A stretch of DNA of 64,000 nucleotides from Acinetobacter guillouiae CIP 63.46 (GCF_000368145.1 NZ_KB849283.1:1266324-1330323); one strand, 5' to 3'. Counted from the stretch's first letter, positions 35,665 through 44,849 are shown. Program-made: numbers and translations. The notes: generated by a model from the letters alone, not told the origin.

Positions 35665-36618
35665 TTAAATATCCAGTACCAATCGTGCTGACTTTGCACG
35701 GGAACAGCACACCAGTATTTGTTCATTACTAGCTTTTTCTTCATCAGTAAAATACACATCGCGATGATCAGGCTCACCTTCGATCACATCGCACATACAG
35801 GTTCCGCAGACGCCCTGTTCGCAAGACATTTCAATCTCAATCCCTTCACGTGCCAGTGCTTGCAGAATGGTTTCTTCGGCATTGACCATGATGATCTTGC
35901 CACTACGCTCAGCAACAACTTCAAATGCATCACCGTTGGTTTCAACCTCAACCTGAAAATATTCCTTATGAATCTGTTGCTCAGGAAAATTTTGTGTCAA
36001 AGCCAAATTAATCACCCAATCCATAAATCCATTGGGACCACAGGTATAGATATGGCTTGCTTTGTCTATGTCCTGAATGGCAGATTGAAAAAACTCACGA
36101 TGGCTGGCCCCTTCCGATTTAAAATGAAAGGTGGTAAATGGCGCCAATACACTATTTCTAATTTCATCAACAAAGGCACATTGCTCTGGGCTTGCCCCGC
36201 AATAATGCAGTTCAAAAGATGCGTTTTCTTGTACCAATTGATAGGCCATGGTGATCAAAGGGGTAATTCCAATCCCCCCACCCACCAGTACAGCATGTTT
36301 GGCTTTGACTAATGGAAACAGGTTTTTGGGTTCACTGACCTGTATTTGCATACCATCTTTTAAATCATCAAAAGCCGATACTGAACCACCACGCGATTCT
36401 GGATCACGTAAAATCCCCAGTCTGAATATGCCAACATCCTTTGGGTTTTGGCATAGTGAGTACTGACGCACCATACCATTGGGTAAGTGCACATCAATAT
36501 GCGCACCTGCTTCAATTTTTGGTAATGTGGCAGAATTTGCAGATTCAAACTCCATGACTGCAACATTCCCACCTTCTACATGACGGTTTCTGACAACCAC
36601 GTTATAGAGTGTAGCCAT
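35665..36618 (-). CDS. iacF: Oxygenase reductase with C-terminal plant-type 2Fe-2S domain
   Basis: A 317-residue phthalate-dioxygenase-reductase-type protein. The flavin-binding barrel (about 1-100; RQYSLCQNP) and NAD domain (about 105-220; AVLVGGGIGITPL, YTCGPNGFMDWV) are followed by a ferredoxin domain (about 235-317; CEQGVCGTCMCDV and a late Cys). It should pass electrons from NADH to the Rieske oxygenase IacCD. AAAGGGAGATAAATC precedes the ATG. It lies 34 bp after iacE and 68 bp before iacG. Confidence 0.85.
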   Translation of the reverse strand: MATLYNVVVRNRHVEGGNVAVMEFESANSATLPKIEAGAHIDVHLPNGMVRQYSLCQNPKDVGIFRLGILRDPESRGGSVSAFDDLKDGMQIQVSEPKNLFPLVKAKHAVLVGGGIGITPLITMAYQLVQENASFELHYCGASPEQCAFVDEIRNSVLAPFTTFHFKSEGASHREFFQSAIQDIDKASHIYTCGPNGFMDWVINLALTQNFPEQQIHKEYFQVEVETNGDAFEVVAERSGKIIMVNAEETILQALAREGIEIEMSCEQGVCGTCMCDVIEGEPDHRDVYFTDEEKASNEQILVCCSRAKSARLVLDI

Positions 36619-36652
36619 GATTTATCTCCCTTTTATGCATCTCGCCCAAGGC

Positions 36653-37390
36653 TTAACGCATAAATAATCCACCGTTAATATCCCACGTCGCCCCAGTGAC
36701 AAATGCAGCGCTTGGGCTTGCCAACAAGGCACAGGTTTCAGCAATAAATTCCATGCTACCTAATGCTTTGACTGGGATATTTTGAATAAATTGCGCCATT
36801 TTCTCGTCAGATACCACACTGTGTACAATCGGTGATTCCATTGGCCCAGGTGCTATGGCGTTTACAGTCACGCCTTTAGCAGCAAACTCTTTGGCAAAGA
36901 TTTTGGTCAAAGTCACAATTGCACCTTTGGTTGCAGCATAGTGTGCTCCTGTTGCAGTACCTCCATTTTGTCCTGCCAATGAAGCCATATTGACGATACG
37001 GCCATAGCCTTGATCTGCCATATATTTGCCAATAATCTGACACGCTTGAAAGGTTCCTCGCTGATTCACTTGGGTGATCCAGTCAAAGTCAGCTGCAGTA
37101 ATCTCTAAAACAGGAGTTGCCTTAGTGACCGTCGCATTATTAATCAACACATCCAATTTGCTGAATTTTTTTTGAATCCACTGCACTGCAGCATGAAAAT
37201 CTTGCTCAACTGAAATATCCAGTTTTAACGCAAACATATTCTCCGCATTAGGACTACGTGCTTTGGCATTTTCAGCCTTTTCTAAGCTGCTGGCAGAGAC
37301 AATCACTTGATGCCCCTGTGCTGCAAAATATTCGGCGATCACATTCCCTAAACCAGATGCTGCGCCCGTGACTAAAACAACCTGTTTCAT
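36653..37390 (-). CDS. iacE: Short-chain dehydrogenase/reductase of the iac operon
   Basis: A 245-residue classical SDR with the cofactor motif TGAASGLG (about residues 8-15), NNATVT, the catalytic Ser in VNMASLAG and the Y-x3-K pair in HYAATKGAI. It also has the usual PGPMES loop. In the Iac pathway IacE acts on an oxidised indole-acetate intermediate. CTAGGAGCGC precedes the ATG. The gene lies between iacD (11 bp) and iacF (34 bp). Confidence 0.85.
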   Translation of the reverse strand: MKQVVLVTGAASGLGNVIAEYFAAQGHQVIVSASSLEKAENAKARSPNAENMFALKLDISVEQDFHAAVQWIQKKFSKLDVLINNATVTKATPVLEITAADFDWITQVNQRGTFQACQIIGKYMADQGYGRIVNMASLAGQNGGTATGAHYAATKGAIVTLTKIFAKEFAAKGVTVNAIAPGPMESPIVHSVVSDEKMAQFIQNIPVKALGSMEFIAETCALLASPSAAFVTGATWDINGGLFMR

Positions 37391-37401
37391 TTTTTGCGCT
37401 C

Positions 37402-37887
37402 CTAGAGGATGTAACTGATACCCGCCAAAGTATCGGTCGAGTTGACTAAGTTGATAATTTTACGATTGATCTTAAAGCCTTGTTCTGGATCACGAACCAA
37501 ATGAAAAATCACATCTGCGGTGTAATGTTTCAAGCTTTCCTTACGGAATTCACGAAGGTTTTGTGCACAGCGTAAAATGATTTCACCATCCTCATCTTTT
37601 ACGACACGGATACGTGACACGCTACGGACGGTATTGGCTTTGGGTGCAGTCGAAATCGCTTCACCATTTTCCAAACGTTCGACCCGTAATGTACGCATAT
37701 GATTATTGTCATAGGCATAGTTCAAATTATTTTCATAATCCTTGAGTGTCGGATCAATCGGAATGATATACACGCCTTTTTCATTCCAGAGATTGAGCCA
37801 TTCACGGTATTCACTGTGGTCTAACATGTCAGCTTCAGCCCAAACAAAAGCAGTCACTTCATTTAATAATTGCAAATTCATGTTCAT
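37402..37887 (-). CDS. iacD: Ring-hydroxylating dioxygenase small subunit
   Basis: A 161-residue beta subunit of the BenB/NTF2-like fold, the partner of IacC. Family features are HSEYREWLNLWNEKGVYIIP, the acidic DDNHMRTLRVERL stretch and the C-terminal INRKIINLVNSTD. AAGGAGAGTAGC precedes the ATG. It is packed in the operon, 10 bp after iacC and 11 bp before iacE. Confidence 0.87.
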   Translation of the reverse strand: MNMNLQLLNEVTAFVWAEADMLDHSEYREWLNLWNEKGVYIIPIDPTLKDYENNLNYAYDNNHMRTLRVERLENGEAISTAPKANTVRSVSRIRVVKDEDGEIILRCAQNLREFRKESLKHYTADVIFHLVRDPEQGFKINRKIINLVNSTDTLAGISYIL

Positions 37888-37897
37888 GCTACTCTCC

Positions 37898-39175
37898 TTA
37901 AGCCGTCATCATCTTTTTCCACTGCTGATAAGCAGCGCGCATTCCAGTTTCTGCACTGACATCGCTCTTTAAGCCATCTTCAGTTTTTACTTCGCCGGGT
38001 AAACCACGGTTCAACATGATCCATAAATCATGACCAGCATTGGCACCATGTTGCACACGTTCCCACGCTTCTGAGTCATCAGGTGTACCGAAACCAAATG
38101 GACCTTGGAAATGTTCATGTAGACGTAAGCGATATTGATTGGCAATCTGTGGACCACCATCCATCGTGATCACGGAATGATGAATTTCAGTTTCATTGAC
38201 TGAAATCGGTTGCATAACACGGAAGAAGGCCATTGAACAGGCAATGTTCGGGAACAGGTTTAAGTTAAAACCAGAGCCACCCACAGCGCGTACAATACGG
38301 CGTACTTCAAGTTCTTCATGCCCTTCATCACGTAACGCCTGTGCAAGCTCTTCAAAACGTTCCTGAATTGGGCGTTCCATCAACTCTTCATCTAAATCCA
38401 CCAGCTCAGGAATCATCACCATGACACTGTGCCCATTACCTAAATCTTCAACGTAGCCAGGTTGATTTTCAAAATTAAATAACTCTTCAGTCTTCTCATC
38501 GACTGAACTTAAGAATGACTTATGTACCAACGGAAAATGATAGGCATCGGTGGTATTTTCCAGCTGGATTTTCCAGTTGCCTGGGAAACGGAAACGATGT
38601 TCACCCAATACTTTAATTGGATAACCTGCGCCTTGTTTCATAAACAAATCAATCCATTTTTTCGCTGCACCTAAGAAATCTGCTAAAGGTTCAATATCGT
38701 CTTTAAAGGTAGCGAAAATCATACCGTTGTATTCTTCAACACGTAGGCTAATCAATGGAAACTCTGATTTATCCAGACATTCACCATAACTTTCAGGTGA
38801 AGGTACACCACGTAATGAACCATCCAGTGCATAGCTCCATCCGTGATATGGGCAAACAAAACTGTTGGTTTTGCCTTTTTTATGTTCACATACCGTTGCT
38901 GCACGATGGCGGCAACGATTGAGCAATACATGGACTTTTTTCTTACGGTCACGTACAACGACAACAGGTTGCTTACCAATATTAATAGTTTTATAGCTAC
39001 CACCATCTGGAATTTCGCTGGCATGTGCCACCCAAACCCAAGTGCTGTAATAAATCTTTTCCATTTCATCATCAAAGACACGCGCATCTTTATATAAAGA
39101 GGTATGTGCACGATCACTTTGGACTAACTCACTGTAATCAATGTTAATATTCTGCATTGGAATAATACTGTTCAT
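37898..39175 (-). CDS. iacC: Rieske non-haem iron dioxygenase large subunit (indoleacetate pathway)
   Basis: Alpha subunit of a ring-hydroxylating dioxygenase. The Rieske motif is CRHRAATVCEH with CPYHGW; the mononuclear iron site uses His residues in TTDAYHFPLVHKSF and a later Asp. In the Iac pathway it acts late, on the way to catechol. The start is uncertain: ATG 39175 has AAAAGG 9 bp upstream; ATG 39202 (434 residues) has no ribosome site. It lies directly after iacI and before iacD, with minimal gaps. Confidence 0.87.
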   Translation of the reverse strand: MNSIIPMQNINIDYSELVQSDRAHTSLYKDARVFDDEMEKIYYSTWVWVAHASEIPDGGSYKTINIGKQPVVVVRDRKKKVHVLLNRCRHRAATVCEHKKGKTNSFVCPYHGWSYALDGSLRGVPSPESYGECLDKSEFPLISLRVEEYNGMIFATFKDDIEPLADFLGAAKKWIDLFMKQGAGYPIKVLGEHRFRFPGNWKIQLENTTDAYHFPLVHKSFLSSVDEKTEELFNFENQPGYVEDLGNGHSVMVMIPELVDLDEELMERPIQERFEELAQALRDEGHEELEVRRIVRAVGGSGFNLNLFPNIACSMAFFRVMQPISVNETEIHHSVITMDGGPQIANQYRLRLHEHFQGPFGFGTPDDSEAWERVQHGANAGHDLWIMLNRGLPGEVKTEDGLKSDVSAETGMRAAYQQWKKMMTA

Positions 39176-39205
39176 ATCCATTATCCTTTTCAATTTATCC
39201 ATAAC

Positions 39206-39733
39206 TTATTGCTGAGACGGTACTGGCAATATCGCTGTACTGTTCCAGTGAGACACGGGGCGACTAAAAATATTTTCAGTCTGAAAATGTTTGATCTTCC
39301 ATAGACCATCGGTTTGCTGTTTAAATTTCACACTGAGTTTTGCGGCATTTAAATGGCTATCTCCATTGAGAAAGGTCGAGGTTTGCAACATCAACCAGCT
39401 TGCATTGGCCTGATCGCCTGCAATATAAATTTGTTCTGAGCTGACAAAATGCGCATTCATCACAAAATGTGATTCGGCTTGGGTATAGCTTTTAAACATG
39501 TCAAAAATGGCTTGCCATGAAGCATAGCGACCAAAAGATTGCGCATATTTCTCACCAATTCCTTCCCAAATACTGTCCTGATCAAATAAATCCATTAATT
39601 CATTGAGGTCAGTCTTGGCATTTAATCCATCACAAATTTCCATATAACGATGAATACAATTACGAATCGCGTTTTGCGCTTCGAGCTGCTCTAAGCGTTG
39701 TAAGATAACGGTCAAATCCATTTGGCTATTCAT
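39206..39733 (-). CDS. iacI: SnoaL/NTF2-like protein of the iac operon
   Basis: A 175-residue protein with a SnoaL-like cone fold pattern: an N-terminal helix pair (AIRNCIHRYMEICDGLN), then DLFDQDSIWEGIGEKYAQSFGRY and strands around FVMNAHFVSSEQIYIAGDQA. Small proteins of this kind accompany iac clusters as IacI; its exact step is not established to my knowledge. It lies between iacA (43 bp) and iacC (30 bp to the preferred start). Confidence 0.75.
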   Translation of the reverse strand: MNSQMDLTVILQRLEQLEAQNAIRNCIHRYMEICDGLNAKTDLNELMDLFDQDSIWEGIGEKYAQSFGRYASWQAIFDMFKSYTQAESHFVMNAHFVSSEQIYIAGDQANASWLMLQTSTFLNGDSHLNAAKLSVKFKQQTDGLWKIKHFQTENIFSRPVSHWNSTAILPVPSQQ

Positions 39734-39775
39734 GTCATATCATCCTTGGACATCTCGTGATTATTTAAATTCGGC

Positions 39776-40942
39776 TTATAAATAACCGGGTGCTGGCTGC
39801 ATACCAAAGCTCACCAAAGCGGCATTTTGTAAAGTGGCATCGCCCATAAAGGCATGCTGAGTCACCACATTGGTATCATTCACAAAACGGCTAAATGGGT
39901 TATGGGTATAAATTGCAGTCATGCCCGCCAGCATTTGAATTTTGCGCGTTACGCGTGCGCAAACTCGAGCAACATGGGTACAAGACAAGCGCATCTCACT
40001 GATCTGTTCTGGCGTTGGCGTACCACCTGCAATAATCTCATTCCAAACGATTTGCATAGTGTCGTAGAACCAAACACGTGCTGCTTTAAACTCAGCTTCG
40101 ACTTGGGCAAATTCATATTGAGTGACTGGGCGACTGGCAATTTCAGCACCACCTGTGATAGATAATTTGCCAGGTGCTAATTTTTGGAATTCTTCCAACG
40201 CTGCTGCTGCAACGCCGATCCCGACCACAGTTAACACCTGTGTTGCCAATGACAGTGATGGATATTTAAAAAATGGTTCCGAAAGTTTGGAAGGTTCGCC
40301 ACGGATAAAGGTCCAGTCATTGTTAACAAAGACATTATCCACCAGCAGATCATGACTGCCTGTTCCCTTTAAGCCGACCGTATCCCAAGTCATTTCAATT
40401 TGTGCTTGTTTTGCAGGGATAATTGCTAAACGTGGAAGACCTTGTGTGGTGTTATTGACCTGTGGGCTAATCCCCACCCCAATAATATCGGCCCCCATAC
40501 AACCACTTGAAAATTTCCATCGACCTTTTACCACCACGCCATCAGCTCTTAAATCTGCGGGTTGCGGTGGAAAAATACCTGCTGCAAATACAATATCTGG
40601 GCTCTCTTTATATAATTCTTCAAGCGTTGCTTCAGGCAGGCTACCCAAATAAGCAGGGCTCATCCCAAAACTCGCAACCCATCCCACGGACCCATCCGCT
40701 TTAGACAAACGTTCAATCAACTCACAAAATTGTTGAGGTGACCATTCATTGCCGCCAAAACGTTTCGGTACCAATGCACGATAGACTCCAACCTGCTTTA
40801 ACTTATCAATAATGTCTTGACTCACATACGCTTGGTTATCGAACTCGCCTGTACAAGCACGTTCTCGAATCTCCTGACAGAGTGCTTCTAATTCCGTTAT
40901 TGTTGTGTCCATTACAAATTCCTTTGTCGATAAATTATTCAT
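39776..40942 (-). CDS. iacA: Flavin-dependent indole-3-acetate monooxygenase (acyl-CoA dehydrogenase fold)
   Basis: A group D flavin monooxygenase of about 388 residues, first enzyme of indole-3-acetate breakdown, using reduced flavin from IacG. It has the acyl-CoA dehydrogenase fold: N-terminal helices (about 1-120, LSKADGSVGWVASFGMSPAYLG), a beta domain (WKFSSGCMGADIIGVG; GTGSHDLLVDNVFV) and C-terminal helices. I chose ATG 40942 because AGGAG lies 7 bp upstream; ATGs at 40960 and 40912 are also in frame. It follows iacH with only 18 bp. Sequence type (HsaA/HpaB-C2-like) and operon make IacA likely. Confidence 0.87.
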   Translation of the reverse strand: MNNLSTKEFVMDTTITELEALCQEIRERACTGEFDNQAYVSQDIIDKLKQVGVYRALVPKRFGGNEWSPQQFCELIERLSKADGSVGWVASFGMSPAYLGSLPEATLEELYKESPDIVFAAGIFPPQPADLRADGVVVKGRWKFSSGCMGADIIGVGISPQVNNTTQGLPRLAIIPAKQAQIEMTWDTVGLKGTGSHDLLVDNVFVNNDWTFIRGEPSKLSEPFFKYPSLSLATQVLTVVGIGVAAAALEEFQKLAPGKLSITGGAEIASRPVTQYEFAQVEAEFKAARVWFYDTMQIVWNEIIAGGTPTPEQISEMRLSCTHVARVCARVTRKIQMLAGMTAIYTHNPFSRFVNDTNVVTQHAFMGDATLQNAALVSFGMQPAPGYL

Positions 40943-40960
40943 TACCCAACTCCTTGTCAT

Positions 40961-42073
40961 TTATTGCGCGGCGTCCACGATATATTTCGCAATTGCACAC
41001 ACAAGCTCATCCGAATTTCGTTTTGCCACGATTTGTAAACCCACTGGTTGCCCTTCACTGGTTTTGAGCGGTATTGAAATTGCAGGATGTCCAGATAAAT
41101 TGAATGGACGCACCAATGAAGTTAAGTTCAACAGTGCAACCATATGTTCTGCATCGATTAATTTGGGTGGGATTTGCGGAAGGGTTGGCAGTAACACGGC
41201 ATCATATTTTTCCAATAAGCCATCAATTTCATTGATAAATTGTGCTTTGACCGTTTCCGCCTCTTTTACTTGTTGCGCCGTGGTTTGCGCAGATTTGAGC
41301 AAGCGAGCATGGATGTCGTCACCCAATAAACCAGTTTTGGTTAATTCGCCATACGCCTGCCAATTTTCATAATTAATGATTTGCATCCCTGCATCATAAG
41401 CAGGTTCAAACCATTCAGATTTCACTGGTGTAGCTGACAGATTCGCCTGAGCAAGAAAATGCTGAATACAGTTCAATACCGTTGGGTTCGCATTTACCTC
41501 AAGCCAAGCCAGTTTCGGCGTATGCGCTAATTTTTCCAAAGCATGGAAACTTGGATCAATTATCTGCATCGCGGTTTCAATCATTGCAACCGAAGCGGCA
41601 AATGGTCCCACGCAATCCAACGAACTCATGGCCGGATGTATCCCTTGACGACTGACGCGATTGAATGTCGGTTTAAAACCATACACCCCACAACATGCCG
41701 CTGGCATACGAATTGAACCACCAGTATCGGTACCTAAAGTGAAATCAGCCAGACCCGCGGCTACTGCAGCAGCAGACCCACTCGATGAACCACCTGGAAT
41801 TAGATCAGGATATTGAGGATTGATTGCAGTGCCAAAAACAGGATTGATCCCGGTAATACCAAAAGCCAGCTCATGCAGATTGGTTTTTGCAGTAATTTGG
41901 CAATCCGCTGCCAAAATACGCTCTACCACTTCTGCATTCTTTGTTGCAGAAGGCTTATCCATCAAGGCTTTGCTTCCGATCATGGTCTTTAGACCTTGAA
42001 TATCAATGGAATCTTTCACCATGACTTTTAATGCACCACGTCCTATTTGTACCTCTTGTACAACAATATTCAT
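40961..42073 (-). CDS. iacH: Amidase-signature family hydrolase of the iac operon
   Basis: A 370-residue amidase-signature enzyme. The catalytic Ser-cisSer-Lys triad is recognisable: Lys in MVKDSIDIQG (near residue 20), the Gly/Ser-rich PGGSSSGSAAAVAAGLADF and TDTGGSIRMPAACCGVYG. It begins near the catalytic core and is somewhat shorter than most amidases (450 or more). IacH is found in iac clusters and may release indole-3-acetate from amide conjugates, which is inference. It is the first gene of the operon, divergent from iacR, with a well-formed promoter upstream. Confidence 0.82.
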   Translation of the reverse strand: MNIVVQEVQIGRGALKVMVKDSIDIQGLKTMIGSKALMDKPSATKNAEVVERILAADCQITAKTNLHELAFGITGINPVFGTAINPQYPDLIPGGSSSGSAAAVAAGLADFTLGTDTGGSIRMPAACCGVYGFKPTFNRVSRQGIHPAMSSLDCVGPFAASVAMIETAMQIIDPSFHALEKLAHTPKLAWLEVNANPTVLNCIQHFLAQANLSATPVKSEWFEPAYDAGMQIINYENWQAYGELTKTGLLGDDIHARLLKSAQTTAQQVKEAETVKAQFINEIDGLLEKYDAVLLPTLPQIPPKLIDAEHMVALLNLTSLVRPFNLSGHPAISIPLKTSEGQPVGLQIVAKRNSDELVCAIAKYIVDAAQ

Positions 42074-42105
42074 TCACTTTTCCATGTATTTTTGTACTTA
42101 ATACC

Positions 42106-42134
42106 AATATCGGAAAAAGTAATGTAATTGTCAA
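42106..42134 (-). promoter_or_regulatory. Sigma-70 promoter of the iac operon
   Basis: On the minus strand TTGACA (42134-42129), a 17-bp spacer and GATATT (42111-42106) form a good -35/-10 pair. It lies 33-61 bp upstream of the iacH start. Confidence 0.65.
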
Positions 42135-42178
42135 GATGTTTTTATCAGAAAGAGCAAAGATTTTTTCTTTAATTTTTG

Positions 42179-42198
42179 TATAATGATGAATATTCATC
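42179..42198 (+). promoter_or_regulatory. iacR -10 element and palindromic operator
   Basis: TATAAT at 42179-42184 directly abuts GATGAATATTCATC (42185-42198), a perfect 14-bp palindrome. A dimeric MarR regulator such as IacR would bind such a site and block its own promoter; the iacH promoter is about 50-80 bp away. Confidence 0.6.
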
Positions 42199-42220
42199 TT
42201 TATAAAGTTATCACTTTGCT

Positions 42221-42688
42221 ATGCTTACTCATTTAGAACAATTTCTACCTAATAATGAACCTAGCAGCTTACAAAGCTATCCTTTCTTTTGGATTTCTCA
42301 AGTGAATGGTAAATACACACAACTTATTGAAAAATCAATAAAAAAACTAGGTATCGACAATACTCGTCGTAAAATCATTTTAAGTACCAATGCTTTGCAA
42401 CAAGCCAGTATTACCGAAATTGCCAACCTCTCTACCCTTAAATTGACCACAGCAACCAAAGCCATTTATCGCCTAGTTGAAGATGATATTGTGCAGGTTT
42501 TTTCTTCAGAGTCTGATGAACGTATTTCGATGGTCAAGCTCACTGACAAAGGCAAAGAACTGGTGGAGCAGATTAATCAAATCAGCCAAGTGACTTTATC
42601 TGGGATTTTAAATGCCTTTGAAGATGAAGAATTGCATCAGTTAAATGCACAGTTGAAAAAGCTATTCAATTTGATGCCATCAAGCTAA
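42221..42688 (+). CDS. iacR: MarR-family regulator of the iac genes
   Basis: A 155-residue winged-helix regulator. The HTH spans about residues 60-90 (QASITEIANLSTLKLTTATKAIYRLVEDDIV), followed by the beta wing (SSESDERISMVKLTDKG). It is divergent from iacH, the standard place for IacR, which is expected to repress the operon until indole-3-acetate is present. A palindrome overlaps its promoter. A bidirectional terminator follows its stop. Confidence 0.85.
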   Translation: MLTHLEQFLPNNEPSSLQSYPFFWISQVNGKYTQLIEKSIKKLGIDNTRRKIILSTNALQQASITEIANLSTLKLTTATKAIYRLVEDDIVQVFSSESDERISMVKLTDKGKELVEQINQISQVTLSGILNAFEDEELHQLNAQLKKLFNLMPSS

Positions 42689-42702
42689 AAGCTGTAAATA
42701 AA

Positions 42703-42728
42703 CGCCCATTAGCTGAATGCAATGGGCG
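42703..42728. terminator. Bidirectional terminator between iacR and the next operon
   Basis: CGCCCATT and AATGGGCG pair over a 10-base loop between two convergent genes. On the minus strand a TTTATTT stretch follows. Confidence 0.65.
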
Positions 42729-42742
42729 AATTGTTCGGTTCA

Positions 42743-43738
42743 TCACGTTGCGGACTGTAAAATATTAAACGATGGTTTTAACTTACTTTTTTCAATTCGA
42801 TCTGAAAAGGTCCGTAAAACATCTTGTTTATATTGATGAATATCCACATCTGCATAATTATAAAAACCCTGCTTTTCACGAAGGCCATTACGCTGCTGAC
42901 GCATATTTTCCGCAATAATTTCAGGTGTACGAAAACGCTCCCCCAGCTCTTTTTGCAAATATTGCGAGGCATAATACAAAATATCGCCACCGCCCCAATC
43001 AATAAACTCCAATAAGCCTAAAACAGAAAAACGCAAACCAAAACCAGTACGAATAGCAATATCTATATCTTCTGCCGAAGCGACTCCATCTTCAACCATA
43101 CGTGCCGCTTCATTCATTGCCAAGGCCTGAATCCTTGGCACGATATAGCCCGCCTTGGCATTACAAACCACAGGTACCTTACCAATCACCTGTAGGAAAT
43201 GCTTAAGCTGAGTCAGCACCTCATTTGAGGTCTGGTCAGAACGGCTTAACTCCACCAAAGGCATGAGATAAGCAGGATTTAGCCAATGTGCATTGACCAC
43301 TCGCTCAGGATGCGAAATCATTTGCGCAATATCCGTCACTAAAAATGTAGAGGTGGTCGAAGCCACAATACACTGCTGTGAAAGATATTGATCCAGCCAA
43401 GCAAAAATTTCTTGTTTGGCTTGTTTTACTTCTGGTACAGCTTCAAGGATCAACGCACAGCTTGGCAATATGCCTGTAGCAACCTGTTTAGATAAAATCG
43501 CAATCTTATCCAAAATAAAATCTTGCTGGTCTGCTTGAATAAACTGAATTTTCTCAAGCAACTGTAACTCTTGCTGTAAATCAGCACGAATTTGAGTTTG
43601 ATATTGTTCAAATTCAGCTCCACTGCGTTGTTTTGCATCAAGCAAATCAACGTTTAGTCCTGCATAGGCAAAAGCAATCGCAATAGCTTTGCCCATACGT
43701 CCAGCACCGAGCACCGCAATTTTTTCGATCATCTGCAT
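42743..43738 (-). CDS. 3-hydroxyacyl-CoA dehydrogenase family protein
   Basis: A 331-residue NAD-dependent dehydrogenase. The N-terminal Rossmann domain has GAGRMG (residues about 10-15); LEAVPEV and ASTTSTF follow, and the C-terminal helical domain starts around KAGYIVPRIQALAMNEAARMVEDG with TGFGLRFSVLGLLEFIDWGG. It belongs to the 3-hydroxybutyryl-CoA/L-carnitine/gulonate dehydrogenase superfamily; the substrate cannot be fixed. AAGGAGTC precedes the ATG. It follows an octopine-dehydrogenase-type gene with a 1-bp gap, so both enzymes likely act on one substrate or its product. Confidence 0.75.
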   Translation of the reverse strand: MQMIEKIAVLGAGRMGKAIAIAFAYAGLNVDLLDAKQRSGAEFEQYQTQIRADLQQELQLLEKIQFIQADQQDFILDKIAILSKQVATGILPSCALILEAVPEVKQAKQEIFAWLDQYLSQQCIVASTTSTFLVTDIAQMISHPERVVNAHWLNPAYLMPLVELSRSDQTSNEVLTQLKHFLQVIGKVPVVCNAKAGYIVPRIQALAMNEAARMVEDGVASAEDIDIAIRTGFGLRFSVLGLLEFIDWGGGDILYYASQYLQKELGERFRTPEIIAENMRQQRNGLREKQGFYNYADVDIHQYKQDVLRTFSDRIEKSKLKPSFNILQSAT

Positions 43739-43739
43739 T

Positions 43740-44849
43740 TTAGACTCCTTGTTGCAAAATCGCTTGCAGTTCTACTGGGCTTTTATCCGCAAGACCTAAA
43801 CACTCAAAAGTACGTCCTTGTTGATATAAATCCTTACCCGTGACCGCTGACGCGATATTCAATAAGCCCTCAGCAACAGGGATTGCGACACCTGCCCAAC
43901 GTCCCACAGAAACTAAAAAAGATAATCCTAAACGAGTGTCTTCTAACATATAGCGATGTGAATCTAAGTCGATATCCTCACGCCAGTCACCACTGTCAGT
44001 TAATTTTCCATGTGCCCCACGTCCATACATCCATTCATCACCCTCACCTTCATGATTATAATGATCCGCCAAAGGAAAATGTGGTGCGGCATATCCCAAT
44101 GCTTCACGTACTTGCATTCGTTCCGCATCGAGTTGATTGGTGACACGGCGAATTGAGGGTTGAGTACCTTCATTATGAATATCCCATGCTTCAAAATGTT
44201 CAAGTGGACCCGCATTCATCAAAATTAAAGGTGGATGAATAATGGGTCCAGCATTCATCAATGCACCACTTAAGCTGTCCTCAACGGGTTCAACGCTAGG
44301 ATAAGCCTGCTTAAGCACTTGAAATGCATGTTGTGACAATACGCTTGGAAATACGCCTGTGGGTAACCGGGTCGCATAACCACTAATCACAATTTGATTC
44401 ACCCCATGTTTACGCACCAAATAAGGCAAAGTTCCCGTTTCTGCAAATGCCACTTGCGCAGTGTTGCCTGCTTGTTGCATCGCCTTGGCAAAGATAAAAC
44501 TACCAAATGTCGCTGGTGGTAAGTACACCACTTGCCCAGCTTTAAAAAATGGCGCCGCTTGATGGGATAAATCATCATGTGTGGTCGCAGGTAATGGAAT
44601 AATAATCAACTCGGCATGTTCAATGGCGCGTTGCAAATCATCAGACAAATTAATCTGACTCTTTTCAAAACCCACCGTCACAGTACGATCGCCTTGATAA
44701 TCTTTAATCTTTAATTGCCCAGTGGCAGCAAGTTGTTGCAAAGCATCTGAATCACGGCGCCATAACAGCACCTCATGCCCTTTTTCAGCCATTTCTGCCG
44801 CAGCTGCATAACATCCATGACCGCCACCTAAAACTGTAATTTTCATCAT
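43740..44849 (-). CDS. NAD/NADP octopine/nopaline dehydrogenase family protein
   Basis: A 369-residue protein with an N-terminal nucleotide-binding motif GGGHGCYAAAAEMAEKGHEV (about residues 8-27) and a helical C-terminal domain with the family-typical NAGPIIHPPLILMNAGPLEH and a conserved His-Asp pair. Opine dehydrogenases link or split an amino acid and a keto acid by NAD(P)-dependent reductive condensation. Here the enzyme is followed after 1 bp by a hydroxyacyl-CoA-type dehydrogenase and preceded by AraC and MFS genes, suggesting catabolism of an imported opine-like or hydroxy acid compound. No pathway is recognised. Confidence 0.7.
   Translation of the reverse strand: MMKITVLGGGHGCYAAAAEMAEKGHEVLLWRRDSDALQQLAATGQLKIKDYQGDRTVTVGFEKSQINLSDDLQRAIEHAELIIIPLPATTHDDLSHQAAPFFKAGQVVYLPPATFGSFIFAKAMQQAGNTAQVAFAETGTLPYLVRKHGVNQIVISGYATRLPTGVFPSVLSQHAFQVLKQAYPSVEPVEDSLSGALMNAGPIIHPPLILMNAGPLEHFEAWDIHNEGTQPSIRRVTNQLDAERMQVREALGYAAPHFPLADHYNHEGEGDEWMYGRGAHGKLTDSGDWREDIDLDSHRYMLEDTRLGLSFLVSVGRWAGVAIPVAEGLLNIASAVTGKDLYQQGRTFECLGLADKSPVELQAILQQGV

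Noticed and set aside
35719-36312. Long plus-strand ORF opposite iacF
   Set aside because: Shadow of the iacF reading frame; the minus-strand protein has clear flavin, NAD and 2Fe-2S motifs.
42079-42105. TTTTCCATGT followed by ATACC upstream of iacH as a third copy of the shared 45-bp element
   Set aside because: Spacing between the two parts is 7 bp shorter and the intervening bases do not align; probably chance.
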